From assembly GCA_922989275.2 (NCBI GenBank), contig OV277866.1, positions 57,651,246 to 57,715,245 on the forward strand: 64,000 bases of DNA. The letters are read 5' to 3'. Position 1 is the first letter of the stretch. Every line of letters starts with the position of its first letter. The notes beneath the pieces were generated by a model. The model made no database searches. It had not been told where the DNA came from and saw only the letters and a list, made by a program, of their open reading frames with translations. A program made the translations under genes and the position numbers. This document shows positions 1-10,186 of the stretch, piece by piece. Origin of the DNA: Gari tellinella. Taxonomy: Eukaryota; Mollusca; Bivalvia; Cardiida; Psammobiidae.

Positions 1-560
1 TTATAATGATAACCAACGACACAGTACTGAAATCCCTAAAATTGGCGTTTTCATTTATTATTTCAACAATTTTGCCTCAAAAAACATATTTCGCATAGTT
101 TGATTTTCCTAGATTTTTCTTCGGTTATTTGGTACATGCTCTACCATATGAAAACACAAAAACTATTTCTGTGCATCTTTTCCTTTATTTGGATGTTTGA
201 CACCAGGGAAGCTCTACTAAAATCTCAAAAGATTGGGGTTTTGTTTAATATTTTTATGATTTTCACCCAAAAAGAACCATTTTTTTTAAAGTTTTATATA
301 TCCTAATTAATACTATTCCACAGTGGATATAACTGTCAGTCTAATTTGTAGATTTGAAGCCTTTATGTTAATACCCAGGGTCACAGTATGGAAATTCCAA
401 AAATTATAATTTTCGTTTATCAATTCAATCATTTTACCCCCAAAAAATCATATTTCGCATAGTTTGATTTGCCTAGACTTTTTTTCTGTCATTCAGTACA
501 TATTGGAGCATATGAAAACACAAAAATCATTTCTGTGCATTTTTTTCCCCAAAATTTTTT
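1..560. repeat. Two diverged tandem units of about 364 bp
   Basis: Unit 1 (about 10-200) and unit 2 (about 375-560) share long stretches, for example ATTTCGCATAGTTTGATTT and CATATGAAAACACAAAAA, offset by about 364 bases. Short frames here carry no recognisable protein. Confidence 0.65.
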
Positions 561-575
561 AATGCCCTCTACTAT

Positions 576-1190
576 AAATAGACCTACACGGCGAGAAATA
601 CAAATAACTACATTTGCAATAAACATTAAACCCTATGGATTTACATGGAAACAAATTCCGAACACGGGAAATATAATAACCAAAATTATAAAAATCGCTA
701 TCAATTGTTTTTAACTCAACTTTAAAGTTAGTCAAATATTTAAGAGATCAAGGTCATGGTTAACACATAGAGATTAAAAAGTTAATGTTGTCCCAACAAT
801 CCCGGGTCCTATATTATCCATAGTTGAATTATACTCTTCGTGTATAAATTAAGCTGCCCAAGAATTATACCACAGGCTCGCAGCCAGTTGGTTTCAGATA
901 GATAAGAGTCATTAGCCCTACCATCAAGATCCACCAGACATGCACCGGGTCAACGGTACAAGTCCGGAACTCAGAATTAGACCCTCAGCATATTCAGAAG
1001 GAACACAATCTAGAGGTCAAAAGGTGGCAGTCATCTATTTTCTATTTTGTTCTTATAACAGATATTCAAGACGTGTGTTTTCAGACGTTTATTGAAAACT
1101 GCAACTGAGCTCGCATCTCTTAGATCTGATGGAAGAGTGTCTCAAAGCTTTTTGGCTGCATGCATGGAACTTCTATCTCCAAATGGCTTA
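576..1190 (+). repeat. Dispersed repeat, partner of 39380-39830
   Basis: The segment shares ordered blocks with 39380-39830: AAATAACTACATTT, CAACAATCCCGGG, AATTAAGCTGCCCAAG, ATTATACCACAG and GGTCAACGGTACAA. Its class is unknown. After about 1060 it reads as a decayed protein-like stretch with no intact frame. Confidence 0.6.
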
Positions 1191-1199
1191 TAAAATCAA

Positions 1200-2240
1200 T
1201 GTACATATTTATAATATAAGGATAAAAGTGTATATTTTAAAATATCTTGCATGTAAAAGTTAAAAAAAATCATTGAAGGATGTATGTTCCTGCTAAAAGT
1301 AAACAGGTACAATTAAAAAAATATATATGAATCTCGCATAGCAATGTTTGTAACATGTTCGTCATTACATCTGATCGTTAGAGCGAAATGAAAGTAAATT
1401 CTATAATCTGCGTTTCTGTTAATCTTGCTTTATTTTACAGCATGCGGGCAACCGTGTAGAACCTCTAATTTGTGCCAACACAGTTTGCAAAGGTTTATTG
1501 TTTGCATAGGTATTCTTTTTGTAAATGACAAATATAGTCGTCACTAAGATTGAATGTACAGTGAAACTCGGCTGTTAAGAAATTGGTTATACTGACATAT
1601 TGGATATAATATAACATCTACATCATTTTTAATTAACATATGATACATGACACGTGAATTTGGATAATATAGCGAAAAATTTCATTTAAAGTGAGTTTCC
1701 TTGTAACTATTAATGGTTGATTTTAACAACATATTTCGAAATGATCAGAGTCTACACTGTTTGCATTGGACATGTGTAATCTTTACATGTAGATCTACAC
1801 TGTTTGTAATTACGATTATACTCGTCGCTAGGATGGAATGTGTTAATAAATGCATAATAGCAGAATTTAATTTATTTGCTTTGACAACACATATTTAATT
1901 AAGTTTTTACGCATTCTACCTGAAACATCTATAACTGAGTTATCAGGCCGTTTGTTTCAGGACAATAATTATTTCCGCAGCAACCCTTGAAATTGTACGC
2001 TGGTTAAAAGGTAATGAGTATTGAACGCATTTCTTTTGTAATCTGGGAGCGCTTTTCATTTTGTTCGGAGCAATTAGAAGGCTATTTACGTCTAAATCGT
2101 TGATGCGTTAATTAGGCAATCGATATTTATAGCGACAATAGTTGATTGAATTTGACATCGTAACATGGTACATACCTCTTCACTTCATTACCCTTAGTCA
2201 ACAGTCATTTGCGAACAGTTTCCATCGTGTAGAGAGATAA
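1200..2240. other. AT-rich gap with a TTAA-4 fragment
   Basis: No gene is seen. Around 1748-1848 there is half of a TTAA-4 MITE (TACACTGTTTGCATTGGACA, then TATACTCGTCGCTAGG). Confidence 0.4.
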
Positions 2241-2248
2241 GTCTTTAA

Positions 2249-2457
2249 CCCATTTACTGCCGTGACGTAATCAATTAAAAACAATTGTCGTCTGCTTTTG
2301 TTTCTAAAATTTAAATTTTGGGTATTTTGATATCAGAAATATTGGAATGAGTGGCAAACAGTTTGAATCCTGATTAGACGCCGCGTTACTCGGCGTCTGA
2401 TCAGGATTCAAATTGTTTGCAAATAACTCTTGGACACGGGGTAAGGCAGTGAAGTGG
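2249..2457 (+). mobile_element. TTAA-1 MITE (piggyBac-like)
   Basis: It is flanked by TTAA at 2245-2248 and 2458-2461. Ends read CCCATTTACTGCCGTGACG and GGCAGTGAAGTGG. The centre is a hairpin with the GATTAGACGCCGCG / CGGCGTCTGATCAGG core. Confidence 0.8.
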
Positions 2458-2648
2458 TTAATGCAGATATCAGCTACTTGCAGAAATAATCTAAAGCAGA
2501 AAGCTTAAACCGAAGCATTAGTTATCATTTCGTTCCTGCATTTCTACGAATCTTCCAATCATGGCTCGATTGTCACGCTTTTTACAGTACAATTGGTCCA
2601 TTGAACAAATAATTAATACATTCATTGTCATGACGTCATCTGCCTTAC

Positions 2649-2888
2649 CTCATTATCCCCTGAAACCTTTAATGGACAATTCCAGTCGCAATAAAGGCTG
2701 GTCCATTTTAGACTGTTAAGGGTTTTTTTGTAATCAATTGCAAAATGACAAACAGTGAAGTCCCTGATCAGAGGGCTCCTGCAGGAGCCCTCTGATCAGG
2801 GACTTCACTGGTTGCATAGGACAAGTGTACTCTTCACATGTACGCATTTGGTAAAGGACGCATACATGCGTCACTAGGGCTCAATGAG
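2649..2888 (+). mobile_element. TTAA-4 MITE
   Basis: Ends are CTCATTATCCCC and GGGCTCAATGAG, followed by TTAA (TTAC on the left). The core at about 2757-2810 is nearly perfect: AGTGAAGTCCCTGATCAGAG with a GGCTCCTGCAGGAGCC loop. Confidence 0.75.
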
Positions 2889-3124
2889 TTAAAGAAGTTT
2901 GATCTGCTTGTAGTTCTCAAATTCAGAATTCATGTAATTTGACTAAAGCCATATCGTAATGAATATCAAATAGTTTCGATCCTGATCAGAATCCAAACTG
3001 TTTTACGCCTGACTCATAATGGACAATGATCTTAGTTTGCATTAGTCAATCTACCTGAAATTTCAACTGAGAAATGGAAGCAGTGTGCAGTTGATTAAAG
3101 CAGATGGCGTCGTGAGGAGTGAAG

Positions 3125-4165
3125 GGTAAATGTTGTTAAGTGTTTGACAGAATACACATAATCCCCTTATTCCGATGACCATGCGGCTTGACTAATATTT
3201 AGATACATGTTTAATCCTGACTAGATATCGTATAACTGAGGTGTCCCATCACAATTCAAACTGTAGGACACTCGTATCATATTGATACTTGACTGTCATA
3301 AAGCAACTTTTTTTTTTTTTTTATAAACTTAACAATCTGTATTTGAAGTTTTTCGGACGAACATTTTAAAGAAGGCAACCTTTTAGTGAGGTAAGCGCTA
3401 AGATAAAAGACATACATAGGTTTTATTAACCAAATCCTGATCCTGATTAGACGCTGCGCAAAGCGGTGTCAGACCAGGATCAAAACTGTTTGACACACAT
3501 TCCTATATTAATTTAGTTAATAAGTCTAAAATTTAAATATTGAGATATAGAAGATGACGTCAATTTAAAAACAAAGTGACGTCATGAACGTGAGGACTGA
3601 ATCTACTGGCCAAACCTTTGTTCTACCTTTTGGTAAATGGTGTTAAGTATTTTGTCAGAATACACATAATCCTCTTATTCCGATGACCATGCGGCTTGAC
3701 TGGTTGTTAGATACATGTTGAATCCTGACCAGATACCGTAAAACGGAGGTGTCCCATTACAATTCAAGCTGTAGTACACTCGTATCATATTCATACTTGA
3801 CAGTCATTAAGCAAATTTCAAATTTCTTCTTAGCATAACAATCTGTATTTGAAGTTTTTTTGGAAGGCACCCATTTAGTGAGATAAGCGCTGAGATAAAG
3901 TCAACCATAGGTTTTATTAACTCGTTCATTGCATTACCAACAGTACAATGGTTATTTTCAAATCTTGATCCTGATTAGACGCTGCGCAAAGCGGTGTCAG
4001 ACCAGAAATCCAAACTGTTTGACACACATTCCTATATTAATTAAGTTAACAAGTCTAAAATTTAAATTTAGAGAAATAAAAGGCGACGACAATTTTTAAA
4101 ACAGATGGCGTCATGGGCGTGAGGACTGAATCTACTGGTCAAACATTTGTTCTACCTTTTTCAAC
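3125..4165 (+). repeat. Tandem duplication of about 510 bp
   Basis: Blocks at 3148-3632 recur in the same order from about 3648 (for example ATTCCGATGACCATGCGGCT, TAACAATCTGTATTTGAAG, GACGCTGCGCAAAGCGGTGT). The second unit has an added block of about 45 bases around 3926-3970. Each unit carries a worn hairpin core. A poly-T run at 3308-3322 is in unit 1 only. Confidence 0.8.
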
Positions 4166-4204
4166 CAAAAATGACAAATATTGGACGGTTGAAAAGAGGT
4201 TTAA

Positions 4205-4410
4205 CCCTTATCCTGCGGTAATAACGTCTGCTTCGAAATTGTCGTCTGCTAAATTGGTTAAATCTAGATTTATACATTTTATAAGTAAAGAAACATAAAA
4301 ACGAGTGTCAAACAGTTTGGATCCAGATCAGAGGCCGCGTATCGCGGCCTCTGATCTGGATCCAAACTGTTTGCAAAACATCAGTAAAGTCGCGACCAGC
4401 AGACAAAGGG
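4205..4410 (+). mobile_element. TTAA-flanked MITE with near-perfect core
   Basis: TTAA is at 4201-4204 and 4411-4414. The left end is CCCTTATCCTGC and the right end GCAGACAAAGGG. The core at 4307-4373 is a 67-base hairpin with AGAGGCCGCG / CGCGGCCTCT at the loop. It is related to 31482-31680. Confidence 0.75.
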
Positions 4411-4979
4411 TTAATATTTCAAAACTAGAGGTATTGCAACGTTTTTTTCACATTTCATGAAGCAACAAGCCAATTAAGGGAATGATCTCCCCAAATATCT
4501 ATGATGATAGGGAACCCAGGTTTATCATATTCTCCAATCAAAATGTTGAAAGCACGGAAGGTATGGCAATCTGTTTAACGCAGTCACGGTAGTTATTATT
4601 AAAAATGATAAGCGTGTTTCAATTTCCAATCACTAAATTATAGATAAGGTATGGTAACGGCTAAAAACTGTTTATGAACATAATTGAGTTTGCGGAAGTG
4701 ATATTAAAATACTAGTAGTCAAGTAAATGGTTACGTAAACAGAGCTCTATATAGGGGGAGTATTTCGAAAACTAAACTTTGTATTTCTGCATTAAACCCT
4801 ATGGTTTTACTACTCATTAGAACCGTCGCTTCGAGACGATTCTTTTGAGTAGTTACACCATATGATTTGCTGCTAAAATAAGAGAGAAAATGTTGGATTT
4901 GTACAGTTTATTCCCTCTTATCTGGAGCCCTGGTAAAGAATTCGAATGATGTATACATTTGTAGTGTTTCATAACATCG

Positions 4980-5960
4980 CATTAAAGAGAAATACATACA
5001 AAGGTTTCCAGGAATATTTCAAAGTCTATAATACATTCACTCAATGATTTTAGGCTTCTGAAAATCGACAGGAACGTTCACAAATTTGTATATGTTTTTT
5101 TAAACAGGTGAAAAAATCCCTTAAAAGCTAGTAGCTTCTGGTGATTTCCTTAACTCTAATTGTTATATTCTAAGACATGGTAAATCTTCCCCTAATTTGA
5201 CATCTTACTACAGGAGATTTAAAGGAACGTTCCCCGTCTCTACTTTTATGACCATTGGAACATGCATTCAACTGGCTTGTGGCTTCTGGGGTTTTAGATG
5301 AACGTTCCCCGTCTGTACTTGTCAAGATGTCAGAAGTGGGAACATGTCTCAAAATAAAAGCGTTGTCTGGAGATGCGGACGAATATTCACCAATTTCTAC
5401 TTGTGAAACATTAAACTAGACCCCTGTGCCGTTTCATAAAACTTCGTATGACAAATGTTGTCGTAAGTCAGATTATAAAAGTATCAATTATTATTTATTT
5501 CTCCATCTAATCCTGTCTTGTGACATCTCTTGGGAATCGTCTTGAAAAGACGACTCCAAAGAGCTGTCACAAGACAGGGTTAGATAGGGAAATCAGAAAT
5601 GTAATGTATTATAAAGATTTGACTTACGACAGCATTTGTCGCAAGAAGTTTTATGAAACGGGCCCCAGGATATTTGAAAGAATGTTCCTCCATCGCTTCT
5701 AATAATGCTTTCATAACAAGGAGGACATTCCCGCAATTGACTTGTGGCTTCTTGAGAATTTCAGTATCGGTTGCCCATCTCTGCGTGTGAATATTTCAAA
5801 CTGATGGACGATTCCTTCAATTTGACGAAGAATTTAGATTTATCTCTAGTTTCATACCGATGATTGATTTCGGACTTAAGGAACTCTCTGTCAATTTGTC
5901 CTGCTGCCACTGCACATTTCTAGGAAAGTTCCTCCTCTCTGCCTTTTTAAGACTGGGGTT
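4980..5960. repeat. Degenerate short tandem repeats
   Basis: A pattern of about 70-90 bases recurs loosely: GGCTTCTGGGGTTTTAGATG, AACGTTCCCCGTCTGTACTT, GAACATG. The array is split by a palindromic MITE at 5423-5669. Confidence 0.45.
5423..5669. mobile_element. Palindromic MITE, ends GGGCCCGTTTCATAAAAC
   Basis: Long inverted arms (CCGTTTCATAAAACTTC, then TCGTAAGTCA and the mirror TGACTTACGA) surround an inner hairpin, CTTGTGACATCTCTTGG with its mirror. A diverged copy is at 45524-45750. Confidence 0.75.
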
Positions 5961-6494
5961 GGCGTGAGAGCCCCTATATACTTAACGCTTAATAATCTAG
6001 AATTCAAGTGGGTGTGTTTCAGTCTCAGGTAGTCACAAGTGTATTGGGGTTATGTCCCCCTAGCCCGAAAATGTCACAATTAGAGATTGGGGACGATCCC
6101 ATAAACCAAAAAAAGCAACAAGTCAGGTCGGAGAATGAATGTATTGTAGAAATGAAACACACCGGACATCCAATGAATGGGTTTTATATATACATGTACT
6201 GTTTAAACGTGCATTGAAATGTAAATAACGAAATGTTTGAGGACCGAAATTTATTTTCCAAATTATGGTGAAACCTTTTGAGTGAAAACTCATGAACAGA
6301 TCCTTCGATGATACAAACTCGTTGTAGTTTCAGGTGAAATTTTCCCTTCCTACAGATATTGTACTAACCAAAACTTCCTAGGCCAGAACATTTGTTGTTC
6401 AATTTCGACCCGCGGCAAGACAAATGGGAACTTAACTCCAGACAATTTTGATGTGAACAATTCGTGCTGACTTTACTTCTGAATTAAGAGAAAG

Positions 6495-6690
6495 TTGACC
6501 GGCTGGCGTGGTCGGTAGATAACACGGTCGACTAAGACACCAAGGACCGTGAGTTCGACCCCCTCGTAGACCAATTACTCCAGATGAGACTCTATAATAA
6601 ATACTGAGCATCTGAGGGACCAGAGATCTCGAACATAAGCGTACTAAGTAAGGCATTGCGCACTGGGCGTTTGTACCCACTCCGCTCTCT
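6495..6690 (+). repeat. tRNA-derived SINE
   Basis: A polymerase III A-box-like stretch (TGGCGTGGTCGG, about 6504-6515) and a B-box (GAGTTCGACCC, 6551-6561) sit at tRNA spacing. The body continues to about 6690. No tRNA cloverleaf is complete, so this is a SINE rather than a tRNA gene. Confidence 0.65.
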
Positions 6691-7012
6691 TTCTAGTCGT
6701 CCAAATAATTCATAGATGGCAGAAACCGACGTTCACAAACAAATCAATCAGAGTTGATTGCAACAAAAAATATGCAGCTGATCACAAATTTCCTTTAAAC
6801 GACATATTTGATTAGAATGTATACACCTCTTAATTGTTTAGCAATTGTGTATACATTGTTTATATACTTACTGCTTTTATTGAACTTTTTATACTGTGAT
6901 TTATTAGATATCGAACTCTCACCCAGGGAGTTATTTAGATGAATTGAACGATATTGTCATAAGACACTTTCGATTTTATCTAAATATCTAAGGAGAACGA
7001 CAGTGTGTGAAA

Positions 7013-7120
7013 TCAACAACAACAATGATAATAACAATAATTTTAATAATTATAATAATAATAAATACTACAAAAATAGATTCTAAATAGTTATATAGAG
7101 GATAACTTGGGGGGGGGGGG
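7013..7120. repeat. AT-rich simple repeat and poly-G run
   Basis: An imperfect AAT/ATA-rich stretch is followed by a run of 10 G at about 7111-7120. Nothing else is seen from 6700 to 7330. Confidence 0.6.
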
Positions 7121-7329
7121 TCAGTATCAGATAGAAATTTAATCCATCGAGTGAAAATATAACAGTCTGATGTTCACGAAATGGATAAAATTCGATCTTA
7201 ACTGAAAACAGAGTTATTCTATTTATTTATGCTTTTCAGCCACTTTTGAAACGAAATTGTTATACAATTGTAAGCGAAAGTACATGATTTACCCCGTGCT
7301 GAGCCAAAAGTTTATATCGAACCCTTCAA

Positions 7330-7445
7330 TGACGGCACTGATTTATTCAGTTTCAGTTTCAGTTTTTATTTACAACTAGGCCCAATATGGGCATCAGCGT
7401 TAACATCAATAACAAGAAAACAGCATTGATGTGACATTATCGGTA
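7330..7445 (-). repeat. Probable SINE/LINE tail on the minus strand
   Basis: CAGTTTCAGTTTCAGTTTTT followed by ATTTACAACTAGGCCCAAT looks like the reversed tail of a dispersed element ending in CTGAAA repeats. No gene is present. Confidence 0.4.
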
Positions 7446-7744
7446 TTACGCCGTTACTTCCGGTCTTGGATTCGTGTTCTTCCGTTTAGTGATTCGCGAC
7501 AAATCGGGCTACCGGAATGAAACGATAGATCAGGATTCACTACGATCATTGGGGAGCAATACGTGGAAAATTCATAAAAGAAATTCGCGCGACGATAATC
7601 CCTCTGCTTGAACCAGTGAAATTATCAAGTGATAATCCACTGCTATTTCCTAGTAACCCACCGAAAAGCATAAATAAGCCAATTATAATAATCATTATTG
7701 TAGTAAGTTTAATAATACGTTTGAGTTTTACCTGTACACCAAAG

Positions 7745-7913
7745 CTGGGCTGCCGGACTCTCCGAATTTTTCGGATTTTTATCCTAGTATGTGGTGGTTT
7801 AAAGTAGGCTTAAAGATCATTCTCCTTTACTTTCAACCTGCTTAAAGTAATCAAGCTTGGACAAAATATTTGGAAATATTGTGATTTTTCAAGATCAATT
7901 TATGGCAGCCCTG
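7745..7913 (+). mobile_element. Degenerate family B element
   Basis: The left end CTGGGCTGCC with CTCCGAATTTTTCGG and the right end TTTATGGCAGCCCTG match family B (see 28955-29208). Module II is truncated (CAACCTGCTTAAAG). No clear target duplication remains. Confidence 0.65.
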
Positions 7914-8286
7914 TTGTTGTTGTGTTGTTGCTGTTGTTGTTGTGTGGTATGTGCATCAGTTGTCTTCAGAGCACTCCTTTTCAGTATGGTAGGAGTATTG
8001 TTGGTTGTATCCTCAGTAGTAATATTAACGCTTAAATGGCCGTTATTTGCAAAACGCCACTTCTAAAACAACGGATTCAATCGAGAACAAAGTAATACGT
8101 AATCCAAAAAATAATGACGTAATCTTATGTTAGTCACATGACTTCCATAAATAGTTTAAGATTGCATATGAACGTAGAATCTTTAACATATGGAGGCCTA
8201 AATGTATGCGTATTTTTTATTATTCGATTGAACAACATACAGATCTAGATTTCGTCCCAAACAGTTTAGGTATATAATAAAAGGAT

Positions 8287-8436
8287 TATCACTACAGTGT
8301 GTGATCCGGGGTCTTGTATCAGTTCTCGTCGGTTGTTTAATCCAGATCACACTCGAGGCTACGCCTCTCGTGAGATATGGATTACACAACCGACTGCGAA
8401 CTAATAAAAGACCCCGGATCACACAATGTGGTGATA
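8287..8436. mobile_element. Palindromic MITE-like element
   Basis: Arms TATCACTACAGTGTGTGATC and GATCACACAATGTGGTGATA are complementary, as are CCGGGGTCTT/AAGACCCCGG and GTCGGTTGT/ACAACCGAC. The centre is CGAGGCTACGCCTCTCG. One copy only in this window. Confidence 0.65.
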
Positions 8437-8714
8437 TTCCGTTTGTATTTTGAACTAAACATACGAAATTGCTGAAATCATTGTTATCGCTGCCTTTAGT
8501 GACAAGACGTATATGCTCTCTATGATGTCACGAATGAATTAATTTCCCTACACTCTTGCTGTCGGTTTTTCATAATGTTTACTGGACGATTTGCACAAAA
8601 CAAATGATAATTAGTCATATTAGCCACGTTTAAACTTTGATTTAGACATAAGCAATGTCGTGATATCTAATTTATATCAGTAAACATTTCCTAACGATTT
8701 TGAAAAAACGTGTT

Positions 8715-8746
8715 TGCTTTGTAATAATGACCTTTCTACTGAGTTT

Positions 8747-8800
<54 letters not shown>

Positions 8801-8822
8801 ATAATGACCTTTCTACTGAGTT

Positions 8823-8882
<60 letters not shown>

Positions 8883-9020
8883 AAAGCCAGTAAAGGTGTA
8901 GATCAACATGGGTCTCTCTCTCGCTCTCTCGCTCTCTCTGTCTATGTATGTATATCTGCCTCTGTCTTTGTCTCTGTCTATCTCTCTCTGTCTCTCTGTC
9001 TCTAGGTCTCTCTCTCCCGC
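8715..9020 (+). repeat. Duplicated CT microsatellites
   Basis: The flank TAATAATGACCTTTCTACTG plus AGTTTCCCTC occurs twice (about 8721 and 8800), each followed by a long CT run (about 8752-8796 and 8826-8881). A third, interrupted CT/GTCT tract runs to about 9035. It lies just past the 3' end of gene A. Confidence 0.88.
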
Positions 9021-9095
9021 TCTCTGTCGTTCTCTCTGACAGCTAAGTGCAGGGCAATATATTATAACAGACATATTCTTAAGGTCATTTCTGCA

Positions 9096-10186
9096 TTATT
9101 GTTTTCCTGCACTAAATGGCATCCTCAAGGCTTGAATAATCCTCGGAATGTCCAACAAAACCAATATAGCGAATGGCACTGTAATACAAATAATGCCTAC
9201 ATAACCAATTGCTTGAGCCGATGGTCTATCGTCTTGAGCACTTGTCTTACTGCGGCGATACGCAGATGTGGTGTTTGCAAGTATTCTCAGTTTCCGAGAT
9301 AATTCTTCAGCAAGTTTCTTGGCTTCATCTAATGTGATATTTACTTGACACACAGCTGACGTTTTAGAACAAAAACAAACTTCCGTACTTTTTGTAGAGG
9401 TTGAAACCACGGACTGTGTTGATGATGTTGTTGAGACTGTCGATGAACTAGTCTGTGTTGTTGATGTCGTTGTAGTTGTTGAGATAGTTGACTGTGTTGA
9501 CGTAGAAGATGAAGAACTAGGGGACGTTGTTGTTGTTGACGTAGAAGATGAAGAACTAGGGGACGTTGTTGTTGTTGACGTAGAAGATGAAGAACTAGGG
9601 GACGTTATTGTTGTTGACGTAGAAGATGAAGTCGTAGGGGACGTTGTTGTTGTTGACGTAGAAGATGAAGAACTAGGGGACGTTGTTGTTGTTGACGTAG
9701 AAGATGAAGAACTAGGGGACGTTGTTGTTGTTGACGTAGAAGATGAAGAACTAGGGGACGTTGTTGTTGTTGACGTAGAAGATGAAGAACTAGGGGACGT
9801 TGTTGTTGTTGACGTTGAAGATAAAGATGTAGGGGGCGTTGTTGTTGACGTAGTTGTTGGGGTCGTGGGGGTTGTAGTTGTCGGGGTAGTTGTTGTTGTT
9901 GAAGTTGATGGGGTAGTTGTAGTTGTTGTAGTTGTTGGGGTAGTGGTAGTTGTTGACGTGGAAGTTGATGTAGTTGTCGGGGTAGTTGTAGTTGTTGTAG
10001 TTGTTGGGGTAGTCGTGGTTGTTGACGTGGAAGTTGACGTAGTTGTCGGGGTAGTTGTAGTTGTTGAAGTTGTCGGGGTAGTTGTTGTTGTTGTTGTTGG
10101 GGTCGTTGTGGTTGTTGACGTAGAAGTTGTAGTAGTTGGAGTCGTGGTAGTTGTTGATGTAGTAGTTTTTGTTGTAGTTGTAGGTG
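9096..10186 (-). CDS. Gene A exon 4, mucin-like stalk and C-terminal membrane segment
   Basis: This is a long open minus-strand frame, closed upstream by a stop at 10214-10212. The chosen acceptor is GTTGTAG before 10186; it keeps phase 1 but has a weak pyrimidine tract. The exon codes for Thr/Pro-rich sequence, then nine copies of a 13-residue Ser/Thr/Pro repeat, then CFC, TSAVC, an N-glycosylation site (NIT), a charged helix (DEAKKLAEELSRK), DDRPSAQAIGYVG and a hydrophobic membrane stretch (ICITVPFAILVLL). It stops at TAA 9098-9096. The stalk should be heavily O-glycosylated. The last 60 residues match the end of gene B. Confidence 0.78.

Noticed and set aside
6495..6690. A functional tRNA gene
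   Set aside because: A-box and B-box are present but no full cloverleaf or acceptor stem could be drawn. The longer body fits a SINE.
7857..8066. Cys/Leu/Val-rich small membrane protein
   Set aside because: It begins in a family B element and its Cys run is a TGT/TTG simple repeat.
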